Assembly (NCBI GenBank): GCA_947380285.1
Contig: CANCQD010000016.1
Span: 1 to 32,774 of the forward strand
Length of the DNA stretch: 32,774 bases
Direction: 5' to 3'
Source: Burkholderiaceae bacterium
GTDB taxonomy: Bacteria; Pseudomonadota; Gammaproteobacteria; Burkholderiales; Burkholderiaceae
In this document: one piece after another, positions 26,054 to 32,774 of the stretch
Position numbering within the stretch: position 1 is the stretch's first letter
Layout of the letters: every line of letters begins with the position of its first letter
Position numbers and translations under genes: made by a program
Notes under the pieces: model-generated
Databases searched by the model: none
Seen by the model: the letters and a program-made list of their open reading frames with translations, nothing else
What the model was told of the DNA's origin: nothing

Positions 26054-27853
26054 ATGTCGATGCGAAGCCATACCTGCGGCCAGGTAACTGATTCACTAAT
26101 TGGTCAAGAAGTCACACTCTCTGGATGGGTTAATCGCCGCCGTGACCACGGAGGCGTTATCTTTATTGACTTGCGTGACCGCGAAGGTTTTGTGCAAGTT
26201 GTTTGCGATCCTGATCGTCCCGAAATGTTTGCTCTTGCTGAGCAAGTTCGTAGCGAGTTTTGTATTCAGATTAAAGGTCTTGTTCGTGCCCGCCCTGCTG
26301 GGACTGAGAACGCCGATTTAGTCAGTGGAAAGGTAGAGATTCTTTGCCATAGTTTAGTGATTCTGAATGCTTCAGTAACTCCACCATTTCAAATCGATGA
26401 TGAGAATTTGTCTGAGACAACTAGGCTTACGCATCGAGTATTAGATTTGCGTCGTCCACAAATGCAAAAGAATTTGCGTTTGCGTTACAACGTAGCAATG
26501 GAGTGCCGTCGTTATTTGGACGATGCAGGCTTTATTGATATTGAAACACCTATGTTGACAAAGAGCACTCCAGAAGGTGCACGCGATTACTTGGTCCCGT
26601 CCCGTGTGCATGATGGCCAGTTCTTTGCATTGCCACAATCTCCCCAATTATTTAAGCAATTGTTAATGGTTGCCGGCTTTGATCGTTACTACCAAATTAC
26701 CAAATGTTTCCGCGATGAAGATTTGCGCGCAGATCGTCAGCCTGAATTTACACAGATTGACTGTGAAACAGCTTTCTTAAGTGAATTAGAAATCCGTGAT
26801 TTGTTTGAAAACATGATTCGTCATATTTTCAAGAAGACTATGAATGTTGAACTTCCTAATCCATTCCCAACCATGCCGTATTCAGAAGGTATGGCGCGTT
26901 TTGGCTCTGATAAGCCAGATTTGCGTGTGAACTTTGAATTCACCGAATTAACGGATTTGATGAAAGACGTTGATTTCAAAGTGTTTGCTGGCGCTGCAAA
27001 CCAAGTTGGCGGACGTGTTGTTGGCTTGTGTGTTCCCGGTGGTGCTGGAATCAGTCGTAGCGAAATCGATGACTACACTCAATTTGTGAGCATCTATGGC
27101 GCTAAAGGCTTGGCTTGGATTAAGGTGAATTCCGTTGCGGAAGGTCGTAATGGCTTGCAGTCACCAATTGTGAAGAATTTACATGATGCAGCTATTGAAG
27201 GCATCTTGAAGCGCACTGGTGCAAAAGATGGCGATATTATTTTCTTCGGCGCTGATAAAGAAAAAGTCGTAAACGATGCGATTGGTAATTTACGTCTACG
27301 CATTGGTCAATCCGCTTGGGGTAAAGAGCATGGCCTCTTTACTGAAGGCTGGAAGCCATTGTGGGTCGTCGATTTCCCAATGTTTGACTATGATGAAGGC
27401 GAAGCACGTTGGGTTGCTTGCCATCATCCGTTTACCAGCCCCAAAGATGAGCACATGAAGTATCTTGAGTCTGATCCAGGCAAGTGCTTGGCTAAAGCGT
27501 ATGACATGGTGTTGAACGGTAGTGAAATTGGTGGCGGCTCAGTACGTATTCACCAAGAAGCGGTTCAAAGCCAAGTATTCCGTGCTTTGAAGATTAATGC
27601 AGAAGAGGCACAAGCAAAATTTGGTTTCTTGTTGGATGCTCTTCAATATGGCGCACCTCCACATGGCGGTATTGCCTTTGGACTTGATCGCATTGTGACT
27701 ATGATGACTGGTGCTGAGTCGATTCGTGATGTGATCGCATTCCCTAAAACACAACGTGCGCAATGTTTGTTAACGCAGGCTCCTAGCCCGGTTGATGAGC
27801 GTCAGTTGCGTGAGTTGCATATCCGTTTGCGTCAAGCAACGCCTACCGCTTAA
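26054..27853 (+). CDS. aspS: Aspartyl-tRNA synthetase (probably non-discriminating)
   Basis: AspRS charges tRNA-Asp with aspartate. The 599-residue bacterial-type enzyme has an N-terminal OB anticodon domain, a class IIb catalytic core (motif 1 region [15 protein letters not shown]; motif 2 [18 protein letters not shown]; motif 3 [13 protein letters not shown]) with the bacterial GAD insertion. [20 protein letters not shown] is also typical. In the OB domain it has His32 (RRRDHGG) and Gly83 (RPAGT), the positions associated with non-discriminating AspRS that also charges tRNA-Asn; Escherichia coli AspRS has Leu at the first. A ribosome site AGGAAA precedes the ATG. Confidence 0.97.
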   Translation: MSMRSHTCGQVTDSLIGQEVTLSGWVNRRRDHGGVIFIDLRDREGFVQVVCDPDRPEMFALAEQVRSEFCIQIKGLVRARPAGTENADLVSGKVEILCHSLVILNASVTPPFQIDDENLSETTRLTHRVLDLRRPQMQKNLRLRYNVAMECRRYLDDAGFIDIETPMLTKSTPEGARDYLVPSRVHDGQFFALPQSPQLFKQLLMVAGFDRYYQITKCFRDEDLRADRQPEFTQIDCETAFLSELEIRDLFENMIRHIFKKTMNVELPNPFPTMPYSEGMARFGSDKPDLRVNFEFTELTDLMKDVDFKVFAGAANQVGGRVVGLCVPGGAGISRSEIDDYTQFVSIYGAKGLAWIKVNSVAEGRNGLQSPIVKNLHDAAIEGILKRTGAKDGDIIFFGADKEKVVNDAIGNLRLRIGQSAWGKEHGLFTEGWKPLWVVDFPMFDYDEGEARWVACHHPFTSPKDEHMKYLESDPGKCLAKAYDMVLNGSEIGGGSVRIHQEAVQSQVFRALKINAEEAQAKFGFLLDALQYGAPPHGGIAFGLDRIVTMMTGAESIRDVIAFPKTQRAQCLLTQAPSPVDERQLRELHIRLRQATPTA

Positions 27854-27885
27854 AACTATTTAAGTAATATTTTTTTAGGGTCATC

Positions 27886-28335
27886 TTGAAAATCCCTATT
27901 TCGGTTTTGGTTGTTATCTACAAATCGAATAGGGACGTTTTGTTAATTGAGCGCGCTGATCGTGCGGGCTTTTGGCAATCGGTGACTGGTAGTCTTGATA
28001 CTCTCGATGAGGATCTGGCTTTTACGGCCGCCCGCGAGGTTTTTGAGGAAACGGGTATTGCCGTTGATCACTTACCAAAAGATGCATTGCAGAACATGCA
28101 CCACCAGATCGAATATGAAATCTATCCAGAGTGGCGTTTTCGTTATGCCACAGGTGTCACTAGAAATACTGAACATTGGTTTGCACTGCAAGTGCCTGAT
28201 GACGCACAAGTTAAGCTGTCACCAAGAGAGCACATAGCTTACGAGTGGTTACCGTTTGTAGAGGCCGCTAAAAAATGTTTCTCTCCTAGTAATGGAGAAG
28301 CTATTCTCAAAGTATTCTCAGAGAAGAAGGAATAA
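27886..28335 (+). CDS. nudB: Dihydroneopterin triphosphate diphosphatase (Nudix)
   Basis: NudB removes pyrophosphate from dihydroneopterin triphosphate in folate synthesis. The 149-residue product resembles Escherichia coli NudB (150) closely in order: VSILVVIY-like start, FWQSVTGS (29-36), the Nudix box and GVTRNTEHWFALQVP. The Nudix box is G35-x6-E42-x7-REVFEETG, one residue longer than the canonical G-x5-E. The start is TTG at 27886, preceded by AGGG; upstream in frame is a stop at 27865 and no ATG, so TTG is the best choice. It follows aspS by 32 bp, as in other betaproteobacteria. Confidence 0.9.
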   Translation: MKIPISVLVVIYKSNRDVLLIERADRAGFWQSVTGSLDTLDEDLAFTAAREVFEETGIAVDHLPKDALQNMHHQIEYEIYPEWRFRYATGVTRNTEHWFALQVPDDAQVKLSPREHIAYEWLPFVEAAKKCFSPSNGEAILKVFSEKKE

Positions 28336-28344
28336 GATAGAGCG

Positions 28345-30168
28345 ATGAGACATTCATCGGGACATCATCACGGTAGCGCAGATTCCAAGCCTTCACAGGG
28401 AAGTGATTGGAAGGTCATTCGCGATTTAATTCCCTATCTACTGGAATATAAATTTAGAGTTGCGATTGCTCTAGCTTGCTTGGTTGCTGCTAAGGTTACC
28501 AATCTAGGCATCCCTATTTTGCTGAAGCGTTTAATTGATGATTTAAACATCAAGCCAGACTCTCCACAAGTTTTGCTTGTAGTTCCAGTAGCGCTTATTC
28601 TGGCGTATGGGCTCCTCCGAATGGCTGCTTCCTTGTTTGCTGAATTACGCGAGTTTCTCTTTGCTAGAGTGACCCAAAATGCTGTTCGTAAAGTGGCTCT
28701 TCAAGTCTTTGAACATTTACATGCCTTAGCACTGAGCTTTCATTTAGCTCGTCAAACCGGAGGTGTTAGTCGGGATATTGAGCGTGGCACTCGTGGCATT
28801 CAATCACTGATTTCTTATTCGCTATACAGCATCCTACCAACGCTTGTTGAGTTCATTTTGGTATTGGGCTATTTAGCTTACTCATATGATGTTTGGTTTG
28901 CAGCAATTACCTTATGTGCCTTAGTTTTCTATATTGTATTTACTGTGGTGGTAACAGAGTGGCGCACCCATTTTCGCAAGACCATGAATGAAATGGATTC
29001 AAGGGCGAATCAGAAAGCAATTGATTCTTTATTAAATTTTGAGACTGTGAAGTATTTTGGTAATGAGGCCTTTGAAGCTAGTCGTTACGATAAAAACTTA
29101 GTACGCTATCAGGCCGCAGCTATCAAGTCGCAAAAATCTTTAGCTGTTCTCAATTTTGGACAGCAAACAATTATCGCCATTGGCTTGGTCTTAATTTTAT
29201 GGCGCGCTACGCTTGGTGTAGTAGATGGCACCATGACTCTTGGTGACCTTGTACTGGTTAATACTTTAATGATCCAGTTGTATATTCCACTCAATTTTTT
29301 GGGTGTGATATATCGCGAGATCAAGCAGTCTCTAACGGACATGGAGCGCATGTTCTCTTTACTTAATACCGATAAAGAAATTGCAGACTCACCTAATGCT
29401 AAGCCGCTACATATTGAAAACTATAGCCATGGCCCTGATGTTCGTTTTGAGCATGTATCGTTTCACTATGAAGCTAAGCGTGAAATTCTTCATGATGTGA
29501 GTTTTGCTATTCCAGCAGGAACGATTACTGCTGTGGTTGGACAAAGTGGAGCGGGTAAGAGCACTTTGGCAAGATTATTATTTCGTTTTTACGATGTTCA
29601 ATCAGGCAAGATTCTGATTGATGGACAAAATATTCAAGATGTTACGCAGGCCAGTTTACGCAAGGCAATTGGGATCGTGCCGCAAGATACAGTTTTATTT
29701 AATGACACGATTGGCTACAACATTGCCTATGGAGATCCCTCTGCGAGCATTGAAGATGTCCATGAGGCGGCTAGAGCTGCCCAAATCGATGGCTTTATTA
29801 AGCGCTTGCCTGATGGCTATGAGACGCAGGTGGGTGAGAGAGGTTTAAAGCTTTCCGGGGGCGAGAAACAGCGCGTGGCGATTGCTAGAACACTCCTTAA
29901 GAAACCTGCCATGCTTATTTTTGATGAAGCTACTTCGGCCCTAGACTCCAAAACAGAGCGCGCTTTCCAGGAAGAGCTTCTGAGTTTGGCTAAAAACCGG
30001 ACAACCCTCATCATTGCCCATCGCCTTTCAACCATCATTCATGCGGATCAAATTTTGGTCATGGACCACGGGCAGATTGTGGAGCGAGGAACCCATGTGG
30101 ACCTTCTTACGCTTCAGGGCAAGTATGCTGAAATGTGGAAAATGCAAGAACGTGCCACTCTTGATTAG
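28345..30168 (+). CDS. Atm1-type heavy-metal/glutathione-conjugate ABC exporter
   Basis: A 607-residue half transporter (membrane domain plus ATPase) that would work as a homodimer in the inner membrane. The membrane domain (about 30-335) contains the Atm1 family segments [15 protein letters not shown] (227-241) and [20 protein letters not shown] (311-330). The ATPase domain (about 365-600) has Walker A GQSGAGKS (399-406), signature [13 protein letters not shown] and Walker [12 protein letters not shown]. Mitochondrial Atm1 and its bacterial relatives export glutathione-bound species, including metal adducts; the substrate here is inference. The first 20 residues contain His-rich [10 protein letters not shown]. 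It starts 9 bp after nudB and is followed 9 bp later by the glycerate kinase. Confidence 0.9.
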   Translation: MRHSSGHHHGSADSKPSQGSDWKVIRDLIPYLLEYKFRVAIALACLVAAKVTNLGIPILLKRLIDDLNIKPDSPQVLLVVPVALILAYGLLRMAASLFAELREFLFARVTQNAVRKVALQVFEHLHALALSFHLARQTGGVSRDIERGTRGIQSLISYSLYSILPTLVEFILVLGYLAYSYDVWFAAITLCALVFYIVFTVVVTEWRTHFRKTMNEMDSRANQKAIDSLLNFETVKYFGNEAFEASRYDKNLVRYQAAAIKSQKSLAVLNFGQQTIIAIGLVLILWRATLGVVDGTMTLGDLVLVNTLMIQLYIPLNFLGVIYREIKQSLTDMERMFSLLNTDKEIADSPNAKPLHIENYSHGPDVRFEHVSFHYEAKREILHDVSFAIPAGTITAVVGQSGAGKSTLARLLFRFYDVQSGKILIDGQNIQDVTQASLRKAIGIVPQDTVLFNDTIGYNIAYGDPSASIEDVHEAARAAQIDGFIKRLPDGYETQVGERGLKLSGGEKQRVAIARTLLKKPAMLIFDEATSALDSKTERAFQEELLSLAKNRTTLIIAHRLSTIIHADQILVMDHGQIVERGTHVDLLTLQGKYAEMWKMQERATLD

Positions 30169-30177
30169 AATAGCTTT

Positions 30178-31530
30178 ATGACTCAAAGCACTACCTCACC
30201 CACTATTCTAGAAAGCAAGGAAGCTGTTCTTAAAAACGCTTTTGCAGCTGCAGTTGCCGTTGCTGATCCACAAGTCATTGTCCCGCAATATTTGGCCAAG
30301 ATATTTCCAGTTGGGCAAGAGCCAATAGGTAGGTGTTTAGTAGTGGGTGCTGGTAAAGCTAGTGCTTCTATGGCTAGCGCATTAGAGGCTTATGCAAAAG
30401 TACATTGGCCACAAGTGATGCTAGAGGGTATTGTGCTTACTCGTTATGGTCATCATTCACCAACTTCTCATATCAAAATCATTGAGGCAGGGCATCCAGT
30501 GCCGGATCAGGCCGGCATGGATGGGGCAAAAGAAGTTCTAGCATTGACTAATCGACTGAATCAGGGTGATGTATTAATTGCATTGGTATCCGGTGGAGGC
30601 TCCAGTCTTCTTACCTTGCCGCAAGAAGGCATATCGATTGATGACATGCGCAAAACTACCGAAGCTCTCTTACGAAGTGGTGCACCTATCGAAGAAATGA
30701 ATGTGGTACGTAAGCATTTGTCTGCAATCTTAGGTGGTAACTTAGCTAGAGTAGCAATTGCGCGTGGTGCACGAGTAGAGGCCTTATTAATTTCTGATGT
30801 AACAGGAGATTTGCCTGCGGATATTGCTAGCGGCCCATGTGCTGCCGACTATTCGACCTATTTAGATGCGCTCAATATTTTGGAAAAATATGATTTAGGT
30901 GAGTCTTCTGTTCCAAAGTCAGCACTTGATCATCTTAAGCAAGGTTTAGCGGGAGAAAAACCAGAGACCTTAAAAGATGCCGATTTAGTAGATGCTCAAG
31001 TAAGTAACCATGTCATCGCAACCGCCTATAAAAGCTTAGAGGCCGCTGCTGAGTATGTTCACGCTCATGGCTATGAGCCAATCATTTTGGGGGACACAAT
31101 TACTGGTGAGGCTCGAGAGGTTGGTATTGAACAGGCTGGTTTAGTCCGTGACTATGTCGCAAGAGGAATCGCTAAACCACTTGCCTTAATCTCCGGTGGC
31201 GAATGTACCGTGACCATTCCAGCGGGCGTTAAAGGACGTGGTGGCCGCTGTAGCGAATATCTGCTCTCGCTTTTTGCCGCCTCCAAAGACTTTCCTACAT
31301 TAGCTGCTTTGGCTGCTGATACCGATGGCATCGACGGCAGCGAAAAGAATGCTGGAGCCTGGTTTGATGGCGCTGTGCGTCAATCTGGTCAGATCGCAGG
31401 TCTTTCCCCAGAGAAATTCTTATCAGCGCATGATTGCTATGGCTTCTTTGCGCAATTAGGTGCTTTAGTGGAAACTGGCCCTACACTGACTAATGTGAAT
31501 GATTTCCGGATCATTCTGCTAGAAAAATAA
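30178..31530 (+). CDS. Glycerate 2-kinase (MOFRL family, TtuD-like)
   Basis: This family phosphorylates glycerate to 2-phosphoglycerate. The 450-residue product has the N-terminal DUF4147 domain (about 20-255) with [15 protein letters not shown] and [14 protein letters not shown], and a C-terminal MOFRL domain (about 325-440) with [25 protein letters not shown] and [19 protein letters not shown]. It differs from the unrelated GarK/GlxK kinases. It would return glycerate, from glyoxylate or tartrate breakdown, to glycolysis. No glyoxylate carboligase or tartronate semialdehyde reductase lies in the window. It is tightly spaced between the ABC exporter and pyrC (1 bp to pyrC). Confidence 0.9.
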   Translation: MTQSTTSPTILESKEAVLKNAFAAAVAVADPQVIVPQYLAKIFPVGQEPIGRCLVVGAGKASASMASALEAYAKVHWPQVMLEGIVLTRYGHHSPTSHIKIIEAGHPVPDQAGMDGAKEVLALTNRLNQGDVLIALVSGGGSSLLTLPQEGISIDDMRKTTEALLRSGAPIEEMNVVRKHLSAILGGNLARVAIARGARVEALLISDVTGDLPADIASGPCAADYSTYLDALNILEKYDLGESSVPKSALDHLKQGLAGEKPETLKDADLVDAQVSNHVIATAYKSLEAAAEYVHAHGYEPIILGDTITGEAREVGIEQAGLVRDYVARGIAKPLALISGGECTVTIPAGVKGRGGRCSEYLLSLFAASKDFPTLAALAADTDGIDGSEKNAGAWFDGAVRQSGQIAGLSPEKFLSAHDCYGFFAQLGALVETGPTLTNVNDFRIILLEK

Positions 31531-31531
31531 T

Positions 31532-32590
31532 ATGTCCAATAGCTCTACTCAAATTCAACTGACTCAGCCAGATGATTGGCATTTACATATTCGCGATGGT
31601 GATGTAATGAAGGATGTTTTGGCAGATACTGCACGTCAATTTGCACGTGCCATCATCATGCCGAATCTCAAGCCACCAATTACTACTGTGGATTTGGCTA
31701 AGGCCTATCAAGATCGTATTCAGGCTAACCTCAATGCCTTGGGCGTTAACAGTTTTACGCCTTTGATGACTTTATATCTGACTGACAATACTTCAGCGGA
31801 TGAGGTTCGTAAGGCTATGGTTGCAGGAATAGTTGGCTTCAAGCTTTATCCCGCCGGAGCAACAACCAATAGCGATGCTGGGGTTAGTGATCTCAAGCAC
31901 TGTCATGCAGCATTGGAGGCAATGCAAGCTGTTGGTATGCCACTCTTAGTTCATGGTGAAGTTACGAGCTCTGAAATCGATATCTTTGATCGCGAAGCGG
32001 TATTTATCGATACAGTTTTAGAGCCTCTGCGTAAAAAATTCCCTGATCTCAAAATCGTGTTTGAGCACATCACCACAAAACAAGCGGCTCACTATGTACG
32101 AGATGCAATAACGGGCGGAAAAAATACTATTGCGGCAACCATTACTCCACAGCATTTGCTTATGAATCGCAATGCTATTTTTACTGGCGGTATTCGTCCA
32201 CACAACTACTGTTTGCCAGTACTCAAGCGTGAAGAGCATCGCGTTGCCCTTTTAGAGGCTGCTACTAGTGGTAACTCTCGCTTCTTTTTGGGTACTGATA
32301 GTGCGCCTCATGCAAAGGGTGCTAAGGAGGCAGCTTGTGGTTGTGCGGGTTGCTACAGCGCATTTAATGCATTGGGTTTGTATGCCGAAGCATTTGAGAG
32401 TGTGGGTAAGTTGGATCAGTTAGAAGGCTTCGCCAGTTTCTTTGGCCCAGACTTTTATTCATTGCCACGTAATAGCAAAAAAATTACTTTAGTAAAGCAA
32501 GCGCAAAACATTCCATCTGAATTGCCGTTGGGTGATGCCACTATCGTTCCGCTGCGCGCTGGCGAAACAATTGCTTGGTCGCTGGTTTAA
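31532..32590 (+). CDS. pyrC: Dihydroorotase, class II
   Basis: PyrC cyclises carbamoyl aspartate to dihydroorotate in pyrimidine synthesis. The 352-residue product follows Escherichia coli PyrC (348) along its length. Zinc ligands are His17 and His19 in [10 protein letters not shown], the carboxylated Lys104 ([13 protein letters not shown]), His141 (LVHGEVT), His179 (FEHITTK) and Asp256 ([11 protein letters not shown]). The [10 protein letters not shown] segment is also typical. It begins one base after the glycerate kinase stop. A short AT-only inverted repeat follows the stop. Confidence 0.97.
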   Translation: MSNSSTQIQLTQPDDWHLHIRDGDVMKDVLADTARQFARAIIMPNLKPPITTVDLAKAYQDRIQANLNALGVNSFTPLMTLYLTDNTSADEVRKAMVAGIVGFKLYPAGATTNSDAGVSDLKHCHAALEAMQAVGMPLLVHGEVTSSEIDIFDREAVFIDTVLEPLRKKFPDLKIVFEHITTKQAAHYVRDAITGGKNTIAATITPQHLLMNRNAIFTGGIRPHNYCLPVLKREEHRVALLEAATSGNSRFFLGTDSAPHAKGAKEAACGCAGCYSAFNALGLYAEAFESVGKLDQLEGFASFFGPDFYSLPRNSKKITLVKQAQNIPSELPLGDATIVPLRAGETIAWSLV

Positions 32591-32607
32591 TAAACTCAAC
32601 TTTATTA
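32588..32607 (+). repeat. AT-only inverted repeat at the end of pyrC
   Basis: TAATAAA (32588-32594) and TTTATTA (32601-32607) flank CTCAAC, starting in the pyrC stop codon. AGTTTCTT follows. It is weak for a terminator, having no G-C pairs in the stem. Confidence 0.35.
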
Positions 32608-32612
32608 GTTTC

Positions 32613-32642
32613 TTAGCCAAATTGGCCTGACTGCGTTAGACT
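32613..32642 (+). promoter_or_regulatory. Candidate promoter for rnpB
   Basis: TAGACT (32637-32642) is a fair -10, and TTAGCC (32613-32618) a weak -35 at 18 bp. Start at about 32649 coincides with the expected 5' end of RNase P RNA, which supports the -10. Confidence 0.5.
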
Positions 32643-32648
32643 GCAGGC

Positions 32649-32774
32649 GCAGAGTCAATTGGGCAATCGCCGCCTCTTTATTGAGGGGGAGGAAAGTCCG
32701 GACTCCATAGGGAAGGGTGATGGCTAACGGCCATCCACGGCGACGTGAGGAATAGGGCCACAGAGACGAGCGTA
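32649..32774 (+). ncRNA. rnpB: RNase P RNA component (5' part, cut by window edge)
   Basis: RNase P RNA is the catalytic subunit that trims tRNA 5' leaders. The universal core near the 5' end is plain: GAGGAAAGTCCGGACTCC followed by ATAGGG-AGGGTG, a CTAACGGCCATCC stem region, then CCACAGAGACGAGC. The 5' TCAATTGGGCAATCGCC aligns with GAC-AGTCGCCG of Escherichia coli rnpB. The hairpin between (CCTC with GAGG) is short compared with Escherichia coli P3. Only about the first third of the gene is in the window. The exact 5' end is estimated from the -10 position. Confidence 0.95.

Noticed and set aside
1..32774. CRISPR array, prophage, insertion sequence or toxin-antitoxin pair
   Set aside because: No regular direct repeats, transposase or integrase motifs were seen; nearly all DNA is in recognisable housekeeping genes.

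Overview
The window is a gene-dense, ordinary-looking chromosomal segment of a betaproteobacterium in the Burkholderiaceae. Gene content and order, moderate base composition and very short spacers suggest Polynucleobacter or a close relative; this is inference from family knowledge, since no 16S rRNA gene is present. I see no insertion sequences, prophage, CRISPR arrays, tRNAs or plasmid functions, and no stretch over 200 bases lacks a gene.

Layout. 1-510 is the 3' end of mutY (+), which overlaps the 3' end of rapZ. 455-6909 is one long minus-strand block, transcribed kdsD-kdsC-lptC-lptA-lptB-(gap)-hpf-ptsN-hprK-rapZ. It covers Kdo sugar synthesis, lipopolysaccharide transport, ribosome hibernation and the nitrogen-PTS regulators. 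6921-8903 is a KefB/YbaL-type cation/proton antiporter (+), starting only 11 bp from kdsD. 8940-11837 is uvrA (-), followed by an MFS transporter and ssb (+). 13674-16975 is the minus-strand group ilvA, a 5'-nucleotidase, queF. 17110-22090 (+) is a very large FAD/Fe-S oxidoreductase, a DUF971 protein and ubiE, joined by 1-nt stop/start overlaps. 22159-25331 (+) holds a Tim44-like protein, ubiJ and ubiB. 25384-28335 (+) holds a DUF502 membrane protein, aspS and nudB. 28345-32590 (+) holds an Atm1-type ABC exporter, a MOFRL glycerate 2-kinase and pyrC. The RNase P RNA gene begins at about 32649 and runs off the end.

How the genes fit together. kdsD/kdsC make Kdo for the LPS core, and lptC/A/B carry LPS to the outer membrane. 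ptsN, hprK and rapZ are a regulatory trio in which HprK would phosphorylate an HPr encoded elsewhere. ubiE, ubiJ and ubiB serve ubiquinone synthesis, and the large oxidase probably feeds electrons to quinone. AspRS carries residues linked with non-discriminating tRNA charging.

I found no clearly new system. The best leads are small: no rpoN between lptB and hpf, with a possible short ORF there instead; a near-leaderless divergent start pair at kdsD/kefB; a promoter with an overlapping inverted repeat before the Tim44-like gene; a terminator abutting the ubiJ start codon; a foldable segment upstream of ilvA; and the AspRS signature.
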